From: Bacteroides neonati
Lineage (GTDB): Bacteria; Bacteroidota; Bacteroidia; Bacteroidales; Bacteroidaceae
Length of the DNA stretch: 64,000 bases
Reading direction: 5' to 3'
Assembly (NCBI RefSeq): GCF_000499785.1
Contig: NZ_HG726019.1
Span: 692,645 to 756,644, forward strand
Shown: positions 29,418 to 39,151 of the stretch, in pieces
Layout: every line of letters begins with the position of its first letter
How positions within the stretch are numbered: the stretch's first letter is position 1
Notes under the pieces: generated by a model
The model's input: only the letters and a program-made list of their open reading frames with translations
The model's database searches: none
Told to the model about the DNA's origin: nothing
Position numbers and translations under genes: made by a program

Positions 29418-30650
29418 ATGATTAAGGTAAATAGTATTATTATATTGCTTTTGATTTCGCTGTTCAGCAGCGGCGAAATCAAAGCTGCTGATCAGATACA
29501 TCCAACAGGAGCAGAAGACCGTAGTGTATGGGTTAACACACTAACTTCGCTAGCCAATCCGGTATTAACCAATTTAGCCAATGAAACGCTAAAAAAGAAT
29601 ATGCCATGCGAATCATTGGATCCTGGACGCAAAGTCTTTTCTCACCTCGAAGCGGTAGGCCGATTAATTTGCGGAATTTCTCCTTGGCTGGAACTGGGCC
29701 CGGACAATACGCCCGAAGGTCAATTGCGAAAAAAATATATTGACCTGACGGTAAAAGGATTAAAGAATGCTGTAAATCCTAAGTCACCGGACTATTTAAT
29801 CTTTGGCGAGCCTCATCAACCTCTTGTAGATGCCGCTTTCCTTGCACAAGGTTTACTACGCGCCCCTAAACAGCTTTGGGGAAATATGGATAAGCAAACC
29901 CGCGAACAAATGGTTACCGAATTAAAACGAAGCCGTATCATTAAGCCTTATAACAACAACTGGCTTCTGTTTGCTTCTATGATAGAAGCAGCTCTGTTAG
30001 AGTTGACCGGTGAATGTGATAACGAGCGACTCACCCAAGGTATATTCAAGTTTCGTGACGAATGGTACAAAGGAGATGCATTGTATGGCGATGGTCCCAG
30101 ATTTCACATGGATTACTATAATAGCTTTGTGATACACCCAATGTTGACCGATGTACTCGTAGTCATGAATAAACATCATATAGAAGGAAGCGATTTTCTC
30201 AGTACTCAACTCCAACGCCATACCCGCTATGCAGCTCAATTGGAACGATTTATTTCTCCCGAGGGCACTTTTCCCGTGGTAGGTCGTTCTATTGTTTACC
30301 GTATTGGTGTTTTTCATGCGCTAGGACAAGCCGCTCTCATGCAGATTCTTCCGAAGGAAGTGTCACCGGGTCAGGTGCGTTGTGCACTGACAGCTGTTAT
30401 CCGCAATATGTTTACATCGCCTAATAACTTCGATCCGAATGGATGGATCAAGGTAGGTTTTAACGGAGGCGAACAAATTCATATTTCCGAATATTACATA
30501 AATACCGGCAGTGCCTATCTTTGTGCAGTTGGGCTTTTGCCTTTAGGATTGCCTGCAACCGACCGTTTCTGGTCAGACCCCTATACAGAGTGGACAAACC
30601 TGAAAGCTTGGAGTGGCAAAGAAGTAAAAGCTGACCATTCGATAAAATAA
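29418..30650 (+). CDS. DUF2264-family secreted protein
   Basis: A 410-residue protein with a clear signal peptide (MIKVNSIIILLLISLFSSGE). The chain fits DUF2264 (SHLEAVGRLICGISPWLELG, PLVDAAFLAQGLLRAP, NNWLLFASMIEAALL, GDALYGDGPRFHMDYYNSFVIHPML). The predicted fold is an alpha-helical barrel like those of many lyases and GH88/GH105 enzymes. No activity is established that I know of. Position between GH88 and GH3 suggests a role in breaking down the same uronic-acid glycan. It is the best candidate in this operon for a new enzymatic activity. Confidence 0.85.
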   Translation: MIKVNSIIILLLISLFSSGEIKAADQIHPTGAEDRSVWVNTLTSLANPVLTNLANETLKKNMPCESLDPGRKVFSHLEAVGRLICGISPWLELGPDNTPEGQLRKKYIDLTVKGLKNAVNPKSPDYLIFGEPHQPLVDAAFLAQGLLRAPKQLWGNMDKQTREQMVTELKRSRIIKPYNNNWLLFASMIEAALLELTGECDNERLTQGIFKFRDEWYKGDALYGDGPRFHMDYYNSFVIHPMLTDVLVVMNKHHIEGSDFLSTQLQRHTRYAAQLERFISPEGTFPVVGRSIVYRIGVFHALGQAALMQILPKEVSPGQVRCALTAVIRNMFTSPNNFDPNGWIKVGFNGGEQIHISEYYINTGSAYLCAVGLLPLGLPATDRFWSDPYTEWTNLKAWSGKEVKADHSIK

Positions 30651-30689
30651 GAATGGACGCAGCCATGACTCAAATATAAAAGACAGAAA

Positions 30690-33110
30690 ATGAAGTTATT
30701 CAAGCTAATTCTTATATTTACAATCTTAGGAGTTACTCTTTCCGCACCCAGTGTAATAGCACAACCTAGTATCAAAATCTATCATAAAACATGGATTGAT
30801 TTCAATAAGAACGGTCAAAAAGATTTGTTTGAGGATTCAACTCAACCGATACCCGAAAGGGTGAAAGACCTACTTTCTCAAATGACACTAGAAGAGAAGA
30901 GTTGCCAGCTGGCAACTTTATACGGCTTTGGACGGGTACTGAAAGACTCACTACCAACAGAGCGTTGGAAACAAGAAGTCTGGAAAGACGGTATTGCCAA
31001 TATCGACGAACAGCTCAACGGAGTAGGCTCGGGCTATAGACGTGCAGGCCATTTGATTTATCCATACGCTAATCATGCGAAAGCTATAAATAGCATTCAG
31101 CGTTGGTTTATCGAAGAAACACGATTGGGTATTCCGGTAGACTTCTCCAATGAAGGTATTCACGGATTAAATCACACCAAAGCAACTCCGCTTCCGGCTC
31201 CAATTGCAATAGGCAGCACCTGGAATAAGGCACTTGTACACCAAGCCGGAGAGATTGTGGGGAAAGAAGCCAAACTCCTTGGATATACGAATGTTTATGC
31301 ACCAATTCTTGATGTTGCACGCGACCCGCGGTGGGGGCGAATACTGGAATGCTATGGCGAAGACCCATTTCTGATAGCAGAAATGGGCATTGAAATGGTA
31401 AACGGCATTCAATCGCAAGGCGTCGCTTCGACTTTGAAACATTATGCCGTTTATAGTATCCCCAAAGGAGGGCGTGACGGTGCTTGCCGAACCGACCCTC
31501 ACGTATCGCCTCGTGAGTTGCACGAGCTACATCTTTATCCGTTCCGCCGGGTCATACAAGAAAGCTCACCAATGGGAGTTATGAGTAGTTATAATGATTG
31601 GGACGGAGTACCGATTACTGCGAGTCCTTATTTTCTCACTCAGTTATTGCGCCATGAATATAACTTTAAAGGATATGTTGTCAGTGATAGCGAAGCAGTG
31701 GAATTTATACAGACCAAACATCAAACGGCTCCAGATTATGATGATGCCGTAAGACAAGCACTTGAAGCCGGCTTAAATGTACGTACTCATTTTACTTCAC
31801 CTGCAGACTTTATACTCCCGGTACGCCGGTTGGTTGCAGAAAATAAGCTATCACTGGCTACGATTGACCAGCGGGTAGCCGAAGTGCTGAGTGTAAAGTT
31901 TCGTCTTGGCCTGTTTGACTCTCCTTATGTAAAAGATCCCAAGGAAGCCGATCGGCAAGTCGGTGCGGACAAGCACCTTGACTTTATCATGAAAATGCAG
32001 CGTCAATCACTGATCCTTCTAAAAAACGATCAACACCTATTACCGCTCAATAAAAAGCAAATCCGAAAAGTTCTCGTTACCGGCCCGCTGGCTGACGAGG
32101 ATAATTTCATGATCAGCCGATATGGACCCAACAGACTACCGACAAAGAGTGTATTAAAGGGACTACAGGAATATCTCAACAATGAAGTAGAAGTTGTATA
32201 CAGTAAAGGATGCAACATAACCGATGCAAACTGGCCTGACAGTGAATTAGTGCCAACGCCCCTGACATCTGATGAGGAACAAGCTATTCAAGCAGCTGTG
32301 GCACAAGCCAAAGAATCAGACGTTATCATTGCTGTTTTAGGAGAGGATGAACACCGGGTAGGAGAAAGCCGCTCCCGAACATCACTCGATTTTCCCGGAC
32401 GGCAACAGATACTTTTAGAGGCTCTTCACAAAACGGGCAAACCCATCGTATTGGTATTGATCAACGGACAACCGTTGACAATCAACTGGGCTGACCGCAA
32501 CATTCCTGCCATTTTAGAAGCATGGTTTCCCAGTTATCAGGGAGGAACAGTGATTGCAGAAACCCTGTTCGGTGATCATAATCCAGGTGGAAAACTAACG
32601 GTTACTTTTCCCAAAAGTGTAGGTCAGATAGAGCTTAATTTTCCGTTTAAGAAAGGTTCTCACGGTAAACAATACCAGGCCGGTCCAAACGGATCGGGAA
32701 ATACACGTGTGATTGGTTCATTATATCCTTTCGGACATGGGTTAAGTTACACAACATTTCATTACTCCAACCTACGCGTAGATAGTCCACAGAAGGGTAC
32801 ACAAGGAATTGTCCGGATCAAGGTCGATATTAAGAATCAGGGACAGCGAACCGGAGACGAAGTTGTACAGCTTTATATACGTGACAAAGTAAGTAGTGTT
32901 GTTACCTATGACTCTCAACTAAGAGGGTTTAAGCGTATCACCCTGTCGCCGGGTGAAGTTCAAACCGTACAATTTGATCTTACTCCTACAGCTTTTCAAC
33001 TGCTAGACAAAAACATGAACTGGACGGTTGAACCTGGAGTATTTGAGGTTCGTATCGGCAGTAGCTCGGAAGATATTCGCTTAAGAAAAGAAATCGAATT
33101 ATCCGAATAA
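30690..33110 (+). CDS. GH3 exo-beta-glycosidase
   Basis: GH3 enzymes are retaining exo-glycosidases, most often beta-glucosidases or beta-xylosidases. The 806-residue protein has a signal peptide ending at VIAQ. The TIM-barrel domain carries LDVARDPRWGRILECYGEDP and the substrate-binding KHYA, and the nucleophile is Asp333 in VVSDSEAVEF, where many relatives have SDW. An alpha/beta sandwich domain and a C-terminal fibronectin-III-like domain (about 720-800) follow. It is last in the SusC-SusD-GH88-DUF2264 operon. It probably removes the neutral sugar exposed after GH88 has cut the uronic acid end. Confidence 0.9.
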   Translation: MKLFKLILIFTILGVTLSAPSVIAQPSIKIYHKTWIDFNKNGQKDLFEDSTQPIPERVKDLLSQMTLEEKSCQLATLYGFGRVLKDSLPTERWKQEVWKDGIANIDEQLNGVGSGYRRAGHLIYPYANHAKAINSIQRWFIEETRLGIPVDFSNEGIHGLNHTKATPLPAPIAIGSTWNKALVHQAGEIVGKEAKLLGYTNVYAPILDVARDPRWGRILECYGEDPFLIAEMGIEMVNGIQSQGVASTLKHYAVYSIPKGGRDGACRTDPHVSPRELHELHLYPFRRVIQESSPMGVMSSYNDWDGVPITASPYFLTQLLRHEYNFKGYVVSDSEAVEFIQTKHQTAPDYDDAVRQALEAGLNVRTHFTSPADFILPVRRLVAENKLSLATIDQRVAEVLSVKFRLGLFDSPYVKDPKEADRQVGADKHLDFIMKMQRQSLILLKNDQHLLPLNKKQIRKVLVTGPLADEDNFMISRYGPNRLPTKSVLKGLQEYLNNEVEVVYSKGCNITDANWPDSELVPTPLTSDEEQAIQAAVAQAKESDVIIAVLGEDEHRVGESRSRTSLDFPGRQQILLEALHKTGKPIVLVLINGQPLTINWADRNIPAILEAWFPSYQGGTVIAETLFGDHNPGGKLTVTFPKSVGQIELNFPFKKGSHGKQYQAGPNGSGNTRVIGSLYPFGHGLSYTTFHYSNLRVDSPQKGTQGIVRIKVDIKNQGQRTGDEVVQLYIRDKVSSVVTYDSQLRGFKRITLSPGEVQTVQFDLTPTAFQLLDKNMNWTVEPGVFEVRIGSSSEDIRLRKEIELSE

Positions 33111-33131
33111 AACAAAGTCTTTTGGTGAGAG

Positions 33132-33156
33132 CGATATTAGTAAAAAGCTAATATCG
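33132..33156 (+). repeat. Small hairpin after the GH3 gene
   Basis: Nine-base arms (33132-33140 and 33148-33156) surround a 7-base loop shortly after the GH3 stop. It may protect the transcript 3' end or act together with the stronger terminator 35 bases on. Confidence 0.4.
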
Positions 33157-33190
33157 TAAAAGATTTATATAGATTTAGCCAAATCCTCTC

Positions 33191-33242
33191 AAAGCATTAG
33201 CAATCACAAGATTAAGTAAAATCTATTGATTGCTAATGCTTT
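33191..33242 (+). terminator. Terminator of the GH88/DUF2264/GH3 operon
   Basis: Perfect 16-bp stem (33191-33206 with 33227-33242) with a 20-base loop, running into TTTTAATA. It lies in the 342-bp gap between GH3 and the efflux operon. The gap holds no gene; a further 8-bp stem at 33337-33364, followed by a T-rich stretch, may belong to the efflux operon leader. Confidence 0.75.
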
Positions 33243-33452
33243 TTAATAGAAGCAGCTATCTTAATTTCAGAAAAACATAGTTAAAAAACTACACTTCCGA
33301 GAACACTTATATCAATATTTAGACTACTTTTACAGCGAAAACTTTGCAGACCCTCGAAGTTTTCTCGTTTTGATATTCAAAGCTCTATGAATATTATGAA
33401 CTCACATACAATAAGCAAATTAATAAGTAAACACTGAATATAAATCGAAAGT

Positions 33453-34562
33453 ATGAGAAGTAAAGTTGTATTATTTGCATTTTGTTTAGCTCTATTTGGC
33501 TGTGGCCAAAAGGGGCAAATGGGAATGGGTGGCGTACCAGAATATGCCGTGATGACATTGCAGCCAACCAGCAGCGATTTAAACAGTACCTATCCCGCTA
33601 TCATTAAAGGAAAACAAGACATTGAAATCCGTCCGCAAGTAGCCGGATTTATTACGAAGGTTTGTGTCGACGAGGGATCGGTTGTACGCAAGGGGCAAAC
33701 CTTGTTCATTATCGACCCCGTACAATATCAGGCAGCTGTTCAATCGGCCGAGGCGAGTGTACAGGTAGCCAAGTCGGGAGTCGCAACGCAGCAACTGACT
33801 GTAAACAATAAGCGCGAACTACTGAAGAAAAACATCATCAGTCAATATGACATGGAAATGGCTGAGAATCAGCTTGCCTCGCAAAAAGCATTGCTGGCGC
33901 AAGCAAATGCCCAGCTGATCAATGCACGTCAGAATTTGTCATTTACGAATGTAAAAAGTCCGTCGGACGGCGTGGTAGGAACCATTCCTTTCCGTGTAGG
34001 AAGCCTTGTCAGCTCCTCGATCGCGACCCCACTAACTACTGTTTCAGACATCTCTGAGATGTATGTTTACTTCTCCATGAATGAAAAGCAACTGCTCGAC
34101 ATGACCCGAGAAGGAGGAAGCATGAAAGAGATTCTGGCAAAAATGCCTCCCGTACGGCTTCAACTAATTGATGGGACTCTTTATGCCGATAGCGGTCGGA
34201 TAGAAACCCTGAGTGGGGTAATCGAGCAAGCGACCGGTGCCGTAAGCATGCGTGCTTCGTTTCCGAACAAGCGCAATGTGCTTCGTAGCGGTGGAACCGG
34301 ATCGGTATTGATACCTTACACCGAAAAGAATGCGTTGATCATTCCGCAAAAAGCAACATACGAAATACAGGATAAGAAGTTTGTCTTTCTTGTAACCGAC
34401 AGTGCTACTACCCAAACAACCGAGATCGCTGTATTCCCGATCAACAACGGACAAGATTATGTTGTCACTTCGGGACTCAAGGCAGGCGACAAGATTGTGA
34501 CCGAAGGGGTAGGTACCAGTGTTAAAGATGGCATGAAGATTCAACCTAAAGAAACGAAATAA
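33453..34562 (+). CDS. RND efflux periplasmic adaptor lipoprotein
   Basis: Membrane-fusion protein linking the inner-membrane pump to the outer-membrane channel. The 369-residue chain has a lipoprotein signal (LALFGC, Cys17), a barrel-sandwich half motif (YPAIIKGKQDIEIRPQVAG, then GFITKVCVDEGSVVRKGQTL), a helical hairpin at about 95-160, and the second lipoyl half (LSFTNVKSPSDGVVG). It is the first gene of a three-part efflux operon; the pump gene begins 3 bp after its stop. No regulator gene is adjacent and no TAnnTTTG box is evident upstream. The transported compounds are unknown. Confidence 0.93.
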   Translation: MRSKVVLFAFCLALFGCGQKGQMGMGGVPEYAVMTLQPTSSDLNSTYPAIIKGKQDIEIRPQVAGFITKVCVDEGSVVRKGQTLFIIDPVQYQAAVQSAEASVQVAKSGVATQQLTVNNKRELLKKNIISQYDMEMAENQLASQKALLAQANAQLINARQNLSFTNVKSPSDGVVGTIPFRVGSLVSSSIATPLTTVSDISEMYVYFSMNEKQLLDMTREGGSMKEILAKMPPVRLQLIDGTLYADSGRIETLSGVIEQATGAVSMRASFPNKRNVLRSGGTGSVLIPYTEKNALIIPQKATYEIQDKKFVFLVTDSATTQTTEIAVFPINNGQDYVVTSGLKAGDKIVTEGVGTSVKDGMKIQPKETK

Positions 34563-34565
34563 GCA

Positions 34566-37500
34566 ATGAAACTCGATAAATTTATTAACCGCCCGGTATT
34601 ATCGACGGTGATCTCGATCATTATCGTTATTCTGGGTATCCTCGGTTTGATATCCCTGCCAGTAACGCAGTATCCGGATATCGCACCGCCTACCATACAG
34701 GTAAGTACAGATTATACGGGAGCCAATGCGCAAACCGTACTTAACAGCGTTATCGCTCCACTCGAGGAGCAGATCAATGGGGTAGAGAACATGATGTACA
34801 TGACCTCTACAGCTACCAATACCGGCAACGCCACTATCCAAGTATACTTTAAACAAGGCACCGACCCCGATATGGCTGCCGTCAACGTACAAAACCGCGT
34901 AGCCAAAGCACAAGGGTTACTGCCCGCCGAGGTCACCAAGGTAGGTGTTATCACCAGCAAACGCCAAACCAGTATGTTGATGGGGTTCTCGCTCTATAGT
35001 TCGGATGATAAATACGACTCGGAGTTCCTTGAAAACTATGCCAAAATCAATATCATCCCGCAGGTACAACGTGTAAGCGGTGTGGGTGACGCCATGGTGA
35101 TGGGGTCGGACTACTCCATGCGCATCTGGATGAAGCCTGAGATTATGGCACAGTATAAACTGATGCCGACGGATATTACCAACGCGTTGGCCGAACAAAA
35201 TATCGAAGCAGCTCCGGGGCAGTTTGGCGATCAAGGCAATCAATCGTTTCAGTACGTAATGAAGTATAAGGGTCGTTTGCAAACCGAAAAAGAGTTTGGC
35301 GATATCGTAGTACGCGCCACACCCGATGGTGAGATCTTGCGTCTCAAAGACGTAGCAACGATCGAACTGGGGCGCTTAAGTTACGGATTCCGCAACAATG
35401 TAAACGGGCATCCCGGTGTAACAACAATGATTTATCAAACGGCCGGTTCCAATGCAACCGAAATTGTAGGCAACATCAAAACCCTGCTAAAAAACATGGA
35501 AAAGGAGCTGCCTCCCGGCGTAAAAGTCGAGATTCTACTCGATAGTACCGACTTCCTTTTCGCCTCTATCCACGAGGTGCTTATCACTTTGTTGGAAGCA
35601 TTTATCCTTGTTTTCATCGTAGTGTATATCTTCTTACAAGATTTCCGCTCTACGCTGATTCCTACCATCGCTATCCCCGTATCGTTGATCGGTACGTTCT
35701 TTATCCTCTATCTGATCGGTTTTAGTATCAACCTGCTCACCCTCTGCGCCATGATTCTCGCCATTGCGATTGTGGTCGACGATGCCATTGTAGTGGTCGA
35801 GGGGGTACACGCTAAACTCGACCAAGGGTATAAGTCGGCCCGTATGGCATCTATCGATGCGATGAACGAACTCTCGGGTGCCATCCTCTCCATTACGTTG
35901 GTCATGATGTCGGTATTTATCCCCGTAAGCTTCATGAGTGGAACTTCCGGAACATTCTATCGGCAGTTTGGTCTGACAATGGCTTTCGCTATCGGGCTAT
36001 CGGCACTGAATGCATTGACCCTCACCCCTGCCCTATGTGCCATTTTACTAAAACCGCATAACGCCGATGGCAGCCATAAGAAGATGAGCTTCGTTGACCG
36101 TTTTCATACCTCATTCAACGTAGCATACGACAAGACGCTGAAGAAGTATAAGAATGGTGTTCTGCTCTTCATTCATCATCGTTGGTTGGCATTCGGCAGT
36201 GTGGTAGCGGGTATTGCCCTACTCATCGGGCTGATGATGGTAACCCCTACCGGATTGGTACCGAATGAAGATACGGGAACGATCTTTGCCGTAGTCGACC
36301 TCCCTCCTGCTACTTCGCAGGAACGTACCATTGTTGCCATGGATGAAGTAGATAAGCTGCTTGCCAACACTCCGGGATTAAAGAGCCGGACACAGATCAT
36401 CGGTTATAGCTTTATTGCCGGACAAGGAAATAACTACGGTACATTTATCTGCAAACTAAAAGATTTTGATAAGCGCGGTAAGGGCGAAGACCTCAATTCT
36501 GTGATTGGTCGCCTCTATATGCAAACCAAAACGCAAGTAAAAGACGCCCGCGTCATGATCTTTGCCCCTCCGATGATTCCGGGATATAGTATTACGAATG
36601 GTTTCGAGGTGAACCTACAGGATAAGACAGGTGGAGATCTGAACAAGTTCTTCGATGTTACGCAAGAGTTCCTGGCGAAGCTGGCCGAACGTCCGGAGAT
36701 TGCCACCGCTCAAACAGCGTTTAACCCGAACTTCCCTCAATATATGATCGATATCGATGCGGCTAAATGTAAACAGGCAGGACTTAGCCCCAATACCATC
36801 CTGACTACCCTGCAGGGTTATTTCGGAGGTATGTACACCTCCAACTTCAACCGCTTTGGTAAGCTTTATCGGGTCATGATACAGGCCGATCCTACGGCTC
36901 GTATCAACCCCGAATCGCTGAACGCTATCAAGGTGCGCAATGGTAACGAGATGGCTCCGATCACTCAGTTTATGACACTGAAGAAGGTGTATGGACCGGA
37001 CAATATCAAACGCTTCAATATGTATACGGCGATTGCCATCAACGGTTCGCCGGCACCGGGCTACAGTTCGGGCGAGGCGATCAAGGCAATTGAAGAGGTG
37101 GCTTCTAAATCACTTCCAACAGGCTATGCTTACGAATACTCAGGTATGACGCGCGAAGAGCAAAGTACCGGTAGCGGCACTACAGCGATCATTTTCGCGC
37201 TCTGTTTGGTATTCGTTTACCTATTGCTCAGTGCGCAGTACGAAAGCTATATCCTGCCGTTGGCTGTTATACTCTCCATCCCCTTCGGATTGGCCGGTAG
37301 CTTTATCTTTGGCTGGATGATGGGTGTGCAGAACAATATCTATATGCAAATTGCCCTTATCATGTTGATGGGTCTATTGGCTAAGAACGCTATTTTGATT
37401 GTAGAGTTCGCCCTCGACCGCCGACGAATGGGCATGAGCATTACCTGGGCTGCCGTATTAGGTGCATCTGCCCGTTTGCGTCCTATTTTGATGACATCTC

Positions 37501-37739
37501 TTGCCATGGTCATCGGTTTGCTTCCGTTGATGTTTGCCAGCGGTGTAGGTGCCAATGGTAACAGTACCTTGGGAACCGGCGCGGTAGGTGGTATGTTAAT
37601 CGGTATGATTTGCCAGATTTTCGTGGTTCCTGCACTCTTCGTAGCCTTCCAGTTCTTGCAGGAGAAGGTGAAACCGATGGTCTGGGAAGACATTGACAAC
37701 ACCGATGCACAAACGGAGATTGAACAATACGCTAAATAA
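34566..37739 (+). CDS. RND-family inner-membrane efflux pump (HAE1/AcrB type)
   Basis: Proton-driven exporter of 1057 residues with the AcrB layout: TM1 at residues 10-30, two large periplasmic loops and 12 membrane helices. The proton-relay acidic pair is visible in AIAIVVDDAIVVVEG (helix 4), and the partner lysine in GLLAKNAILIVEFA (helix 10). It starts 3 bp after the adaptor gene and is followed 8 bp later by the outer-membrane channel, so the pump is encoded complete. Specificity (drugs, bile salts, fatty acids) cannot be read from sequence. Confidence 0.96.
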   Translation: MKLDKFINRPVLSTVISIIIVILGILGLISLPVTQYPDIAPPTIQVSTDYTGANAQTVLNSVIAPLEEQINGVENMMYMTSTATNTGNATIQVYFKQGTDPDMAAVNVQNRVAKAQGLLPAEVTKVGVITSKRQTSMLMGFSLYSSDDKYDSEFLENYAKINIIPQVQRVSGVGDAMVMGSDYSMRIWMKPEIMAQYKLMPTDITNALAEQNIEAAPGQFGDQGNQSFQYVMKYKGRLQTEKEFGDIVVRATPDGEILRLKDVATIELGRLSYGFRNNVNGHPGVTTMIYQTAGSNATEIVGNIKTLLKNMEKELPPGVKVEILLDSTDFLFASIHEVLITLLEAFILVFIVVYIFLQDFRSTLIPTIAIPVSLIGTFFILYLIGFSINLLTLCAMILAIAIVVDDAIVVVEGVHAKLDQGYKSARMASIDAMNELSGAILSITLVMMSVFIPVSFMSGTSGTFYRQFGLTMAFAIGLSALNALTLTPALCAILLKPHNADGSHKKMSFVDRFHTSFNVAYDKTLKKYKNGVLLFIHHRWLAFGSVVAGIALLIGLMMVTPTGLVPNEDTGTIFAVVDLPPATSQERTIVAMDEVDKLLANTPGLKSRTQIIGYSFIAGQGNNYGTFICKLKDFDKRGKGEDLNSVIGRLYMQTKTQVKDARVMIFAPPMIPGYSITNGFEVNLQDKTGGDLNKFFDVTQEFLAKLAERPEIATAQTAFNPNFPQYMIDIDAAKCKQAGLSPNTILTTLQGYFGGMYTSNFNRFGKLYRVMIQADPTARINPESLNAIKVRNGNEMAPITQFMTLKKVYGPDNIKRFNMYTAIAINGSPAPGYSSGEAIKAIEEVASKSLPTGYAYEYSGMTREEQSTGSGTTAIIFALCLVFVYLLLSAQYESYILPLAVILSIPFGLAGSFIFGWMMGVQNNIYMQIALIMLMGLLAKNAILIVEFALDRRRMGMSITWAAVLGASARLRPILMTSLAMVIGLLPLMFASGVGANGNSTLGTGAVGGMLIGMICQIFVVPALFVAFQFLQEKVKPMVWEDIDNTDAQTEIEQYAK

Positions 37740-37747
37740 TTGATAGA

Positions 37748-39133
37748 ATGAAAAAACAGATACTATTCCTGTTGTGTGCAACTGCTCTATTGAGCAGCTG
37801 CCACATCTATAAATCGTACGATCGCCCCGAAGATATACAAACCGCCGGTTTGTATCGTGATACGTTGGCGACAGGCGATACCCTGGCAGCGGATACCGCC
37901 AATTTTGGCAACCTGCCCTGGCGCGAAGTCTTTACCGACCCGCAACTGCAAGCCTATATCTCGCAGGGGCTAACCGATAATACGGACCTGCAAACGGCTA
38001 TTCTCAAAGTGAAAGAGTCACAAGCAGCATTGTTATCTGCTCGTCTGGCCTATGCTCCGTCGCTTGGATTATCGCCGCAAGGTACACTGAGCAGCTTTGA
38101 CAAAGGGGCTGCCACCCAGACCTACTCCCTACCCGTTACAGCCAGTTGGGAAGTCGATCTATTCGGCAAGCTGCTCAATGCCAAACGAAATGCACAAACC
38201 GTCTTACTACAAAGTCAGGCATACCGCCAAGCAGTGCAAACACAGATCATTGCCGCCATTGCCAACACCTATTATACGCTGCTGATGCTCGACCAACAGA
38301 TGATCATCTCCGAGCAAACAGCCGATATCATGAAACGCAACGTAGAAACCATGCGTGCCATGAAAGAGGCGGCTATGACCAACGAGGCTGCCGTATCGCA
38401 AAGCGAAGCTGCCTATGCACAAGTACTTGCCTCGCTACCCGCCATCCGCCAAGGTATCCGTGAAACGGAGAATGCACTTTGCATGTTGCTCAAACAAGCA
38501 CCTCAAGCCGTAAAGCGCAGCACATTGGAGGCACAAAAACTTCCTTCAACGTTTTCGGTTGGAGTACCTTTGCAGTTACTTTCGAACCGCCCCGACGTAA
38601 AAGCAGCCGAAATGGCATTAGCTGTGACCTATTATAATACGAACTCGGCTCGTGCTGCATTCTACCCGCAAATTATCATCAGCGGATCGGCCGGATGGGT
38701 CAATAGCGCAGGGGGCGTCATCATGAATCCCGGCAAACTATTGGCTTCGGCTATCGGTTCGCTTACACAACCGCTATTCTATCGCGGCACCAACATTGCC
38801 CGCCTCAAAATAGCAAAAGCACAACAGGAAGAGGCAAAACTGGCCTTCGAACAAACACTGTTGAACGCCGGTAGCGAAGTAAGCAATGCATTATCTCTTT
38901 ATCAAACTACAGCTGATAAGGCAAGTGCCCGCGCCTTGCAGGTTGCGTCGGCTCAGAAAGGTTCGGAGTACACCAAAGAGCTCTTTACGTTGGGCACTTC
39001 GACTTATTTAGAGGTTTTATCGGCCGAACAGGCATTGCTCAGCGCCCGTTTGTCTCAGGTGTCCGACACCTTCGACGAGATGCAAGCAGTCGTTAGCCTT
39101 TACCGGGCATTGGGAGGTGGAAGAGAAGAGTAA
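37748..39133 (+). CDS. TolC/NodT-type outer-membrane efflux channel lipoprotein
   Basis: The 461-residue product has a lipoprotein signal (LLSSCH) and the duplicated helical layout of outer-membrane efflux proteins. One repeat begins near NTDLQTAILKVKESQAALLSA and the second near NRPDVKAAEMALAVTYYNTN. LGTSTYLEVLSAEQALL is the family-typical C-terminal segment. It forms the outer exit of the pump encoded just upstream. An lpxA-like gene follows after 18 bp and may be co-transcribed. Confidence 0.93.
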   Translation: MKKQILFLLCATALLSSCHIYKSYDRPEDIQTAGLYRDTLATGDTLAADTANFGNLPWREVFTDPQLQAYISQGLTDNTDLQTAILKVKESQAALLSARLAYAPSLGLSPQGTLSSFDKGAATQTYSLPVTASWEVDLFGKLLNAKRNAQTVLLQSQAYRQAVQTQIIAAIANTYYTLLMLDQQMIISEQTADIMKRNVETMRAMKEAAMTNEAAVSQSEAAYAQVLASLPAIRQGIRETENALCMLLKQAPQAVKRSTLEAQKLPSTFSVGVPLQLLSNRPDVKAAEMALAVTYYNTNSARAAFYPQIIISGSAGWVNSAGGVIMNPGKLLASAIGSLTQPLFYRGTNIARLKIAKAQQEEAKLAFEQTLLNAGSEVSNALSLYQTTADKASARALQVASAQKGSEYTKELFTLGTSTYLEVLSAEQALLSARLSQVSDTFDEMQAVVSLYRALGGGREE

Positions 39134-39151
39134 CTTTAAATATATACGATT

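Noticed and set aside
33337..33364. Riboswitch in the gap before the efflux operon
   Set aside because: Only a simple 8-bp stem is present; no conserved ligand-binding core was seen.
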